Both the position numbers and the translations under genes were made by a program. The notes under the pieces are model-generated. The model made no database searches, had not been told where the DNA came from, and saw nothing but the letters and a program-made list of their open reading frames with translations. A stretch of 6,168 nucleotides of DNA. Origin: an uncultured Pseudomonadota bacterium. Lineage in GTDB: Bacteria > Desulfobacterota_B > Binatia > UBA9968. Numbering within the stretch: position 1 is the stretch's first letter; every line of letters starts with the position of its first letter. Of the stretch, positions 1 to 5,945 are shown in pieces. The stretch lies in assembly GCA_946478635.1 (NCBI GenBank), contig CAMLCX010000310.1, positions 1 to 6,168 of the forward strand, read 5' to 3'.

Positions 1-259
1 TGCTCCCCTGGCCCGTTTCATCACGCTCTTCGCGAACGATTTTGTCGTTATCGTAGAAATAGACCGTGTCCGGTCTTCCGATCTGTTTGGTGTCGACTTC
101 GCGTCGGACCATCTTGCCGTCTTTGAAATAGCTCCAGGTATTGACCTGGCCGTCGGCCTGGCTCGCTTCCTCCTGTCGGATGATTTCCCCCGGCTTTTGC
201 GGATTGTAGTAGATCCACAAATCCGGAATGCCGTCGCCATTGACGTCTCTCACCTCGAC
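1..259 (-). repeat. Same 24-27-residue repeat family in the lipoprotein (array cut by window edge)
   Basis: Residues 194-279 of the lipoprotein hold a partial first unit with the DVNGDGIPD loop, a 27-residue unit starting at Y210, a 24-residue unit starting at Y237 (YFKDGKMVRRE) and the beginning of another at F261 (FYDNDKIVREE). The shared pattern with the upstream gene shows the two genes are related by the repeat module, although the rest of each protein differs. Confidence 0.8.
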
Positions 260-838
260 GTTTTTAAACGGGTTCGGTGCCGTTTGGGTAGCCGGAGTTT
301 GGGTCAACGCAGCCACATTCGTATTTTCCAGCGACCGTCCGGCTGTTGGCGCTGTTCGTTGCGGCTGTTTTTGCGCCGTAACCGTTTGCTCCGCGGGTGC
401 CGGCGTAGCCGTCGTCGTCGGCGCAGTGGCAGCAGCGAGTTGATTGTCTAGTCCTCTTTGACGCGCCAGTTCTTGCTCGATGGCGGCTTCGAGCTGCTGA
501 TCCTTTTTCTGTTCCGTGTGAATCTGGTTATTAATTTCCCCATAATGCGAGTCGGCGGTAATTAAGCCGGAGATGAGTCCGATCACCAGGCCGCCTCCAG
601 CACCATACGGGCCGGCGATGGAACCGCCCATGGCGACTCCTTCCATCGCTTTGTTCCAGGCATATTGCCAGCGCTGTGAACCCGAAACTTCCGGTGACTG
701 CGGGATCGTCGAAGGCGCTCCCGTGTTAGGGTAGGGATATTGCGCAGAGCCCGGTGGATATTGAACGGGCACCGGGTCACATGCCATGAGCGCGACCAGC
801 GGCGGCATGAGCAGAAAAAAGCTCAAACGCTTTTTCAT
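1..838 (-). CDS. Lipoprotein with glycine-zipper segment and calcium-loop-like repeats (partial, 3' end outside window)
   Basis: The frame is open from an ATG at 838-836 to the window edge (279 codons visible, no stop). Residues 1-20 form a lipoprotein signal: KKR, a hydrophobic stretch, then lipobox L-M-A-C with Cys20 as the predicted lipidated residue; Asp21 is at +2. After a Pro/Tyr-rich linker (about 22-50) comes a Gly-rich hydrophobic stretch (about 66-93) resembling a glycine zipper, a Gln/Glu-rich probable helix (about 100-135), a Thr/Ala/Pro/Gln linker (about 136-190), and from about 194 repeats like those of the upstream gene, including DVNGDGIPD at 198-206. The start lies 25 bases after the upstream stop with a weak GGAAAG site close to the ATG, so the two genes are probably cotranscribed. 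The sequence supports a membrane-anchored envelope protein. I do not recognise the family, and the repeat array probably continues beyond the window. Confidence 0.85.
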   Translation of the reverse strand, partial: MKKRLSFFLLMPPLVALMACDPVPVQYPPGSAQYPYPNTGAPSTIPQSPEVSGSQRWQYAWNKAMEGVAMGGSIAGPYGAGGGLVIGLISGLITADSHYGEINNQIHTEQKKDQQLEAAIEQELARQRGLDNQLAAATAPTTTATPAPAEQTVTAQKQPQRTAPTAGRSLENTNVAALTQTPATQTAPNPFKNVEVRDVNGDGIPDLWIYYNPQKPGEIIRQEEASQADGQVNTWSYFKDGKMVRREVDTKQIGRPDTVYFYDNDKIVREERDETGQGS

Positions 839-863
839 TTCTTTCCAATCCAGAGGACGAATC

Positions 864-2093
864 TTACTTCATTTCGGCGCTGGACTCCACCCCGGTAATG
901 ACACTCGTAGCGCGACTCTGGGACCCGCCTGTTTCGCCCTGGCCGAGGGCATTTTGCAGCGCCTGCGCCACGCTCGCGAAAGCTTCGAACGCGCTCGGTG
1001 GCTCGGCGTTATCGAGCTGCTCTTGTTGGACGATTTCTTCGCCTTTAAAAATATAGCGGGCGGAAACTTTGCCTTGAAACTTCTGATCTTCGAGCTGTTC
1101 GACGCGCTCGCCGCCCTGAAATCTCACCCAGACGTCAGCCTGTCGATCGCCGTTCGTATCGGCTTCCTGGGCGACGATCACCCCTTTATCGTAAAAAATT
1201 CTCAAATCAAAAAAGCCGTCACCGTTGGTGTCCCGATCTTCGCGCACCAATTGATTGTCTCGATAGGAATACAGCGTGTCCCACTTACCGTCGCCTTTAG
1301 TGTCCCGCACGCGCCGGACAAGTCTTCCCTGGGCAAACAGTTCGATCATGTCCATGCGCCCGCGCGCCAAGGTATCTTCATCGCGGCGCACGACTTCTTC
1401 ACCTTTGAAGTAAACAACCCGACTGATCTTACCATCGCCGCGTAAATCCTCTTCCTGCCTTACCAGATGTCCACCTTCGTAATAACCCCAGAGGTCGATT
1501 TTTCCGCTATGTTTCCGGTCCAAATCCTTTCTGACGAGCTGACCGTTCTCGAAATGGGAATAGCTATCGGGGTTGCCGTCGCCATTGGTATCCTCTTCCA
1601 CCCGGCTGATCTTGCCGTCCTTGTAGTAAACCCGACGATTCGGCGTGCCGGCCGCGTTGGCCATCTCCTCACTACGGACCGGCCGGCCATTTTCATAAAA
1701 CACCCACAGGGTCGGTTTACCCGAGCCGTCGGTGTCTTGACCCTTGCGCGTGATTTCTCCATTGGCGTTGAAGTACAGCCAGGTATCGATCTGGCCGTTA
1801 TTTTTGCTGGCGAGTTCCTGACGCACAGGCTTACCGGATTCATAATAAATGAAGACATCCGTTTTGCCGTCGAAATTGACGTCCTGCTCAACCCGCTCGG
1901 TCTGTCCCTGCGGGTTATAAAAAATTGTCCGGTCTATTTTTCCATCGCCATTGGTATCTTGGCCCTGGCGAATAACGTTGCCGCGCTCGTCGTAGAAGAA
2001 ACTTGCAACCGGCTGCTGGGCCCAGGACGTAGCACGATCGACCAAGAATACTGCGGCAAAAAAGACACCGGCAGCCGTTAAGAGTTGATTCAT
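864..2093 (-). CDS. Exported tandem-repeat protein with DxNxDG calcium-loop-like motifs
   Basis: This 409-residue protein has a hydrophobic N-terminus (4-18) and a plausible signal peptidase site after S-W-A at 25, although its n-region lacks Lys/Arg. Residues 33 to about 361 are 14 tandem units of 24-25 residues. Each has a half like Y-Y-x-x-G-x-x-V-R-x-E followed by a half like D-T-N-G-D-G-K-x-D. From residue 132 to 348 the period is exactly 24. Good loops lie at 46-54, 168-176, 264-272 and 288-296, and others are degenerate. The aromatic-glycine half recalls MORN-like/YwqK repeats, and the acidic half recalls dockerin or EF-hand loops. This suggests a calcium-stabilised beta-rich repeat fold, which is inference. 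A Ser/Ala/Gln-rich tail (362-409) follows. The start is fixed: an in-frame stop lies 16 codons upstream with no other start between. No clear Shine-Dalgarno is visible. It heads a probable two-gene operon with the lipoprotein. Function unknown. Confidence 0.88.
   Translation of the reverse strand: MNQLLTAAGVFFAAVFLVDRATSWAQQPVASFFYDERGNVIRQGQDTNGDGKIDRTIFYNPQGQTERVEQDVNFDGKTDVFIYYESGKPVRQELASKNNGQIDTWLYFNANGEITRKGQDTDGSGKPTLWVFYENGRPVRSEEMANAAGTPNRRVYYKDGKISRVEEDTNGDGNPDSYSHFENGQLVRKDLDRKHSGKIDLWGYYEGGHLVRQEEDLRGDGKISRVVYFKGEEVVRRDEDTLARGRMDMIELFAQGRLVRRVRDTKGDGKWDTLYSYRDNQLVREDRDTNGDGFFDLRIFYDKGVIVAQEADTNGDRQADVWVRFQGGERVEQLEDQKFQGKVSARYIFKGEEIVQQEQLDNAEPPSAFEAFASVAQALQNALGQGETGGSQSRATSVITGVESSAEMK
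1011..1997 (-). repeat. 14-unit protein-level tandem repeat, 72-base period
   Basis: This is the coding repeat array of the exported protein, residues 33-361. Units begin at residues 33, 58, 83, 107, 132, 156, 180, 204, 228, 252, 276, 300, 324 and 348, the last one partial. The period is 25, 25, 24, 25 residues and then a constant 24. Units are divergent in DNA but share aromatic-aromatic at positions 1-2, Gly near 5, V-R near 8-9 and D-x-x-x-D-G near 13-18. The divergence suggests an old, selected repeat rather than recent slippage. Confidence 0.85.
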
Positions 2094-2498
2094 CGCTCGC
2101 TTGGGCGCCGCCCCGGCGCAGGTCGCGCTGTTAGATTGTCAATATCTTGGTTTGGGACGTTTTCACTCCGGCAATGTGTGCGAGGAAGGGAGTAGGCAAG
2201 CTCGCCGCTGAGCCGAGCCGAGGAAGCGGGTTCGGCACCAATTCGATCAGCATTGGGATATAAATGCCGGGTAGTTCCGCGGCACCAAAACGGATCATAG
2301 TACACCTCCCGCTGGGCACGATCACGCTACGCGAGGCAACCCGTGAAGTCAACGCAGAGAAATCCATGTCCGTTCGCCGTCTTGATGCACAGGATCGTTC
2401 GGCAAACAGCACCGGGCGCGCCGCTAAATCATCGATGACACTTGCAAATCCGCGGCTCTCAGGTAGCCTAAATCCGCGAAAATTGTCGCGAGCCTGCA
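2094..2498. other. Divergent intergenic region, no gene recognised
   Basis: These 405 bases separate the minus-strand repeat-protein operon from the plus-strand glycosyltransferase. Open frames exist on both strands but their products resemble nothing I know and lack ribosome binding sites. A perfect TTGACA reads on the minus strand (2142-2137), 43 bases before the repeat-protein start, but no convincing -10 follows at 15-19 bases. A TATAAA lies on the plus strand at 2259-2264 without a good -35. A 5-bp inverted repeat (GCCGA 2217-2221, TCGGC 2232-2236) has no T-tract. The region should carry the promoters for both flanking units, but I cannot place them firmly. Confidence 0.6.
2442..2469 (+). 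promoter_or_regulatory. Weak candidate promoter for the glycosyltransferase gene
   Basis: TTGCAA (2442-2447, 4 of 6 to the -35 consensus), a 16-base spacer, then TAGCCT (2464-2469, 3 of 6 to the -10 consensus, keeping the T, A and final T). The predicted transcript would start about 20 bases before the GTG at 2499. The match is poor and could be chance. Confidence 0.15.
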
Positions 2499-4262
2499 GT
2501 GAAAAACATCTCTCTTAATTGGGCAAACAAAATATCGAGCTCCACGACCCGCATGGCCGAGTCGCGTTGGTTGCTGGCGGCGTTGTCGTTGGGTGCCATT
2601 ACGGCATTGTGCTGGCAACTCAGCGTCACGGCGTTGTTTGAACCGGACGAAGGAAGAAACGCTGAAAAGGCGCGCGAAATCCTCGTGCTGAACGACTGGG
2701 TCACGCCGCATGAGAATTTTCATCCGGTTTTGGACAAACCGGTTTTTTTTTACTGGCTAGTCGCGATCGCTTATAAAATAGCCGGTGTTTCCCAGTGGGC
2801 GGCGCGTCTGCCCTCCGTCCTGGCGGCCCTCGGTTGTCTCGCGCTCGTCTATCACTTTGCGGTGTTGCGCTGGGATCGCTGGACGGGTTTATGGAGCGTG
2901 CTCATTTTGCTGACCTCCGTCGAATTTTTTTCCCTTGCCCGGGTCGTGATTTTTGACATGCCCCTGACGTTTTTTCTGACTCTCGGTTTGTGCGCCTTCT
3001 ATGAGGCGTCGCACGCGGACAGCCTCCAATGGCGGCGCGTTTGCTCGTTTGCGCTTTACCTTGCTCTGGCCGCGGCCACACTTATCAAGGGTCTGATCGG
3101 TGTCGTGGTTCCGGGGATGGTGATTTTTTTCTACCTGTTGCTGACCCGGAGGTGGGCGCTTCTTCGCCGGATCTATCCGGTTCCTGGCGCGCTTTTATTT
3201 CTCGCCATCGTATCGCCCTGGTATCTGCTAGCCGAAAGCCGCAACCCCGGTTACCTGTACTACTACTTTTGGCAAGAGCACTTCGGGAGGTTCGCGACAA
3301 ATGAGTTTGGTAAGGGCGAGCCGTGGTATTACTTCCTGGGCGTCGGTTTGGTCGGGTTCTTGCCCTGGACACTGTTGCTGCCAATTGCGGGCAAAGTCGC
3401 GTGGCAGGCGACTTGGAGGAAAACCTTCGACGACAGAGCGCTGTACTTGATCCTTTGGGCTGTTTTGCCGTTTCTGTTTTTCTCTATCTCCACATCCAAA
3501 TTGCCGCATTACATTTTGCCCATCTTTCCGGCATTGGCCCTGCTCACCGCGATCGCCCTGGAGCGTAGAAATGAAACGCGTTCGTTTAAATTGCAATCTG
3601 CTTTGTCTTTGACCTGGTGGATTCATACAATCGCAGCGGTTTATTTTCTCGCCGGGTGGTTTTTCCCGGCAATTTTGCCAAAGCACATTCGCTCTGCGGT
3701 AGGCGACATGAACTTTTTTATCTGGATCTATGCCGCCGTTTCAATCGCGCTCCTCGCTTACCTGGGAACCCACAAAACAACCCACCCGCCCGCAAGCCGG
3801 AGCCAGCTCTACATCCTTCAATGCTTCGGCTCATGGGTTTTTCTTGGTTTCGTCGTGCAGATGATGATGTTAGTCTCGCCCGATCGGTCGGCAAAGCCGA
3901 TCGCCGACGCGATCAATTCGCGATTGACGACTGCGACTCAGGTGGTGCTATATGATACCTATCTTGCAGGGATGCCGTTCTATTTGCGCAGCACGCGACC
4001 GGTTTGGTTAATCACTCACGGACACAAGACGCGAACCTTTTTAGGCAACTATTATGCGATTGGCAAACGAACCGATCCGGTCACGCCCTGGGGCAAGGCG
4101 TTACTCGATTTCGAAGAATTCAAACACATTTGGCACACTACGAAACAGCCGTTGCTGATTGTCGTCAAAGAAAAAAATCTACCGCGGTTTGTCGAAAACG
4201 TTGGCGAGTCTCCGGTTCAGCTAGCCGCGGTCGATGAATATCTCATCGTTTACAAGCCCTGA
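2499..4262 (+). CDS. ArnT/PMT-superfamily glycosyltransferase (lipid-carrier-dependent, integral membrane)
   Basis: Proteins of this family move a sugar from a polyprenyl-phosphate carrier to lipid A or another acceptor on the outer face of the inner membrane. Hallmarks in order: first membrane helix (about 24-43); acidic loop motif EPDEGRNAEKARE (48-60), the family's catalytic loop; KPVFFYWL (80-87); a D-M-P-L motif (153-156); KGLIGVVVPG (197-206); SPWY (239-242); HFGRF with GEPWYYFLG (261-281); and SKLPHYILPIFPALALL (333-349), very close to ArnT. Further helices lie near 370-390, 405-424 and 438-458, followed by a soluble C-terminal part (about 459-587). At 587 residues it is slightly longer than the usual 550 or so. 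The start is GTG 2499, with a stop just upstream at 2469-2471; ATG 2553 (residue 19) is an alternative that still precedes the first helix. Neither has a clear Shine-Dalgarno. Family assignment is firm. The sugar and acceptor, including aminoarabinose and lipid A, are not shown by sequence. Confidence 0.9.
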   Translation: MKNISLNWANKISSSTTRMAESRWLLAALSLGAITALCWQLSVTALFEPDEGRNAEKAREILVLNDWVTPHENFHPVLDKPVFFYWLVAIAYKIAGVSQWAARLPSVLAALGCLALVYHFAVLRWDRWTGLWSVLILLTSVEFFSLARVVIFDMPLTFFLTLGLCAFYEASHADSLQWRRVCSFALYLALAAATLIKGLIGVVVPGMVIFFYLLLTRRWALLRRIYPVPGALLFLAIVSPWYLLAESRNPGYLYYYFWQEHFGRFATNEFGKGEPWYYFLGVGLVGFLPWTLLLPIAGKVAWQATWRKTFDDRALYLILWAVLPFLFFSISTSKLPHYILPIFPALALLTAIALERRNETRSFKLQSALSLTWWIHTIAAVYFLAGWFFPAILPKHIRSAVGDMNFFIWIYAAVSIALLAYLGTHKTTHPPASRSQLYILQCFGSWVFLGFVVQMMMLVSPDRSAKPIADAINSRLTTATQVVLYDTYLAGMPFYLRSTRPVWLITHGHKTRTFLGNYYAIGKRTDPVTPWGKALLDFEEFKHIWHTTKQPLLIVVKEKNLPRFVENVGESPVQLAAVDEYLIVYKP

Positions 4263-4276
4263 GTGGAATATTTATT
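4249..4276 (+). promoter_or_regulatory. Candidate sigma70-type promoter for uppP
   Basis: TTTACA (4249-4254, 5 of 6 to TTGACA) overlaps the end of the glycosyltransferase gene. A 16-base spacer separates it from TTTATT (4271-4276, 4 of 6 to TATAAT). It would give a leader of about 35 bases before the uppP ATG and let uppP be expressed apart from the upstream gene. Assigned by eye only. Confidence 0.3.
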
Positions 4277-4306
4277 CGCCGCAAACTCGAGTTAAGCGAA
4301 CAATCT

Positions 4307-4314
4307 AGGGGAGG
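4307..4314 (+). promoter_or_regulatory. Strong Shine-Dalgarno of uppP
   Basis: AGGGGAGG ends three bases before the ATG at 4318. It is the only strong ribosome binding site in the window. It fixes the uppP start and implies efficient translation, in contrast to the poor sites of all other genes here. Confidence 0.75.
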
Positions 4315-4317
4315 ATC

Positions 4318-5139
4318 ATGGACGGTCTGAGTATAGCCGCGCTTTTGGGGGTTGTTGAAGGCCTAACCGAATTTTTGCCGGTTTCATCGACCGGGCATCT
4401 AATCATCGCCGGTCACTTGCTCGGCTTCATCGGTGAAAAAGCTTCCAGCTTCGAAGTGGCTATCCAGCTTGGCGCGATTCTCTCCGTGGTTTGTCTCTAC
4501 TGGCACCGTTTTACCCGGTTAATGCCTGGCCAGAAGCGGGCGCTTCTAAGGCGATCCAAACTCGATGGTTGGGCGGGCCTCATGCGTATCGGCCTTGCCA
4601 CGTTTCCCGCCCTAATGGTGGGTTATATCGGACGCCATGCGATCAAAACGCAACTTTTCAATCCCGAAGCCGTCACGTTGGCCTTGGCATTGGGCGGAGT
4701 GGCGATCTTGCTGGTCGAGCGATCGAAATCGCGCACGCCTTCCAACGATCTTGAGAGGCTCACGCAGTGGCAGGCGATCGGTATAGGCCTCTTTCAGGTT
4801 CTTGCGCTTTGGCCGGGCACCTCGAGAGCCGCCGCTACCATACTTGGCGGCATGTTGGTTGGTTTGGATCGAAAAAGTGCGGCCGAGTTTTCTTTTCTGA
4901 TTGCGGTACCGGTTTTGTTTGCAGCAACCGGGTACGAGCTGATTAAAATGCGAGATCAGTTAGCGGTGCAAGATACGCTGCAGCTCGGCGTCGGTTTCAT
5001 CATTTCTTTTGTCGTCGCGCTGCTTGCGGTCAAAGTATTCGTCAGATTTCTCGAGCGCGGCAAGCTTACGCCGTTCGCCTGGTATCGGATCGTTATTGCG
5101 CCGGTTTTTTATTACCTGACGCGTGGTTTAAGTCTCTAA
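4318..5139 (+). CDS. uppP: Undecaprenyl-diphosphatase UppP/BacA
   Basis: Dephosphorylates undecaprenyl diphosphate to undecaprenyl phosphate, the lipid carrier for peptidoglycan, O-antigen and related glycans; overproduction of this family gives bacitracin resistance. The 273 residues match the length of E. coli BacA. Motif 1, EGLTEFLPVSSTGH (14-27), carries the family's key acids Glu14 and Glu18, the Ser-Ser-Thr group and His27. FEVAIQLGAILSVV (45-58) is also typical. Motif 2 is PGTSRAAAT (166-174) with the conserved Arg170, followed by EFSFLIAVPVLFAAT (190-204). Several membrane helices run to the C-terminus (about 93-107, 118-133, 153-165, 222-243, 256-268). Motif 2 deviates from the usual P-G-x-S-R-S-G-x-T, having Ala-Ala in place of Ser-Gly. 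The gene follows the glycosyltransferase by 55 bases on the same strand, and both act on the same carrier pool. Identification is secure; activity with the altered motif is expected but unproven. Confidence 0.96.
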   Translation: MDGLSIAALLGVVEGLTEFLPVSSTGHLIIAGHLLGFIGEKASSFEVAIQLGAILSVVCLYWHRFTRLMPGQKRALLRRSKLDGWAGLMRIGLATFPALMVGYIGRHAIKTQLFNPEAVTLALALGGVAILLVERSKSRTPSNDLERLTQWQAIGIGLFQVLALWPGTSRAAATILGGMLVGLDRKSAAEFSFLIAVPVLFAATGYELIKMRDQLAVQDTLQLGVGFIISFVVALLAVKVFVRFLERGKLTPFAWYRIVIAPVFYYLTRGLSL

Positions 5140-5151
5140 AAAAGAACCGCG

Positions 5152-5173
5152 GCAGAGACGCCTGCTTTATTTA
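5152..5173. terminator. Weak hairpin between convergent genes
   Basis: GCAG (5152-5155) pairs with CTGC (5162-5165) across a 6-base loop. Read on the plus strand it is followed directly by TTTATTTA, overlapping the end of the convergent gene. On the minus strand a run of six T lies 8 bases beyond the stem (5143-5138). Only 27 bases separate the two stop codons, so a shared terminator is expected, but a 4-bp stem is thin. A second possible pairing is GTCTCT (5132-5137) with AGAGAC (5154-5159). Confidence 0.25.
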
Positions 5174-5898
5174 CTTTCGTGGCGGTGTTTGAGCCAGTCG
5201 AAAATCTGATTGCGATAAAAGTAAGCCACCGTGAAAACCGCGAGTGAAGCTACGGTGATGAACAGAAAGGTATGGTATTGTTCGTTGCGAATAGTTGCCC
5301 CCTGCATGGTCAGCAGATAAGTGCCCGGCAGTCGCCCCACCACCGAAACCAATAAAAAGGTACTGAGTCCCATGCGGCTAAGTCCGAGCACGTAACAGAG
5401 GTAATCTTTCGGGAAACCCGGAACCAGAAACAGCACGAAACAGATCAGCGTTCCGGTGCGGGTCGTAAGAAAATTAAATTTTTCTAATACTTCACGTCGG
5501 ACGAAACGCTCGACAAACGGCCGTCCGAGAATGCTGGCCAGTTCAAAAGCCACCCAGGAACCTAAAGACAGGCCGATGGTTGAAAGCAAAAAGCCGACTG
5601 TTTCACCGTAAACAAAACCGCCGGCAACGCCGGTCAGCTCGCCGGGGAAGGGCGCGGCGATCACCTGCAGCACCTGTAATAAAACGAATACGGCCGGCGA
5701 ATAGGGGCCGAGATTTTGCAAAAATTTGCTGAGCTTATCGCTGCTCGAATAAATGCCTTCGAAATCGTCAAAGTCTTCTCCCGGCGGCGCAAACGCCGAG
5801 AACGGTCGCGGAATATACCGGCTGAAAAAGAACAGCAGCAATACCACGACAGCGAAGATGAGACCGCGGATAGCGAGCTGGCGACGCTGGTTGGTCAT
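5167..5898 (-). CDS. VTT-domain (TVP38/TMEM64 family, DedA superfamily) membrane protein
   Basis: The 243-residue protein opens with a basic tail and a membrane helix (11-26), an acidic periplasmic-side segment (about 40-50), then the VTT core. The core has a re-entrant-loop region AAPFPGELTGVAGGFVYG (81-98), a helix with GSWVAFELASILGR (113-126), the second loop region LFLVPGFPKDYLCYVLGLS (157-175) and GRLPGTYLLTMQGA (188-201). A last helix (about 209-227) and a basic tail follow. The paired proline/glycine re-entrant motifs are diagnostic of the family. Some DedA-superfamily members carry undecaprenyl phosphate or other lipids across the membrane, and that role is attractive beside uppP. 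TVP38-branch proteins, however, are mostly uncharacterised, so the substrate is unknown. The start at 5898 has no clear Shine-Dalgarno. It lies 47 bases downstream of a decayed UPF0182 gene in the same direction, so the two were probably once cotranscribed. Confidence 0.9.
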   Translation of the reverse strand: MTNQRRQLAIRGLIFAVVVLLLFFFSRYIPRPFSAFAPPGEDFDDFEGIYSSSDKLSKFLQNLGPYSPAVFVLLQVLQVIAAPFPGELTGVAGGFVYGETVGFLLSTIGLSLGSWVAFELASILGRPFVERFVRREVLEKFNFLTTRTGTLICFVLFLVPGFPKDYLCYVLGLSRMGLSTFLLVSVVGRLPGTYLLTMQGATIRNEQYHTFLFITVASLAVFTVAYFYRNQIFDWLKHRHESK

Positions 5899-5933
5899 TG
5901 AAGTGGTCTACCAACAAAAAACCGAAAACCAAA

Positions 5934-5939
5934 ATGATA
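5934..5939 (-). promoter_or_regulatory. Possible -10 element of the VTT-domain gene
   Basis: TATCAT on the minus strand (5 of 6 to TATAAT) lies about 35 bases before the start codon and just after the remnant UPF0182 stop. No good -35 is found at 16-18 bases. If real, it would free the gene from transcription through the broken upstream gene. Confidence 0.17.
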
Positions 5940-5945
5940 GGGCGC

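Noticed and set aside
197..451. Arg-rich 84-codon and Ala/Val-rich 71-codon plus-strand frames
   Set aside because: They are antisense to the Thr/Ala/Pro linker of the lipoprotein, whose repeated GCG/ACG codons create them.
786..1445. 219-codon plus-strand open frame
   Set aside because: It lies antisense to the end of the exported repeat gene and the lipoprotein start. Its length follows from the biased repeat codons, and its product has no recognisable motif.
1467..2081. 204-codon plus-strand open frame
   Set aside because: It is fully antisense to the calcium-loop repeats. The Val/Ala/Ile-rich product is the complement of the repeated Asp/Asn/Gly codons.
2137..2142. Perfect TTGACA on the minus strand as the promoter of the repeat-protein operon
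   Set aside because: No -10-like hexamer follows at 15-19 bases; the sequence there is GC-rich. It is noted in the intergenic entry and not called as a promoter.
2217..2236. Hairpin-forming inverted repeat and a tRNA T-arm-like GGTTCG
   Set aside because: The stem is only 5 bp without a T-tract, and the surrounding bases cannot form acceptor, D or anticodon arms.
2131..2412. 93-codon minus-strand open frame in the divergent gap, overlapped by an 84-codon plus-strand frame at 2264-2518
   Set aside because: Neither has a ribosome binding site or a recognised motif, and they compete for the same DNA. A real small gene cannot be excluded but is not supported.
3228..3686. 152-codon minus-strand open frame
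   Set aside because: It is antisense to the well-supported glycosyltransferase. The product is Gln/Arg-rich with no family resemblance.
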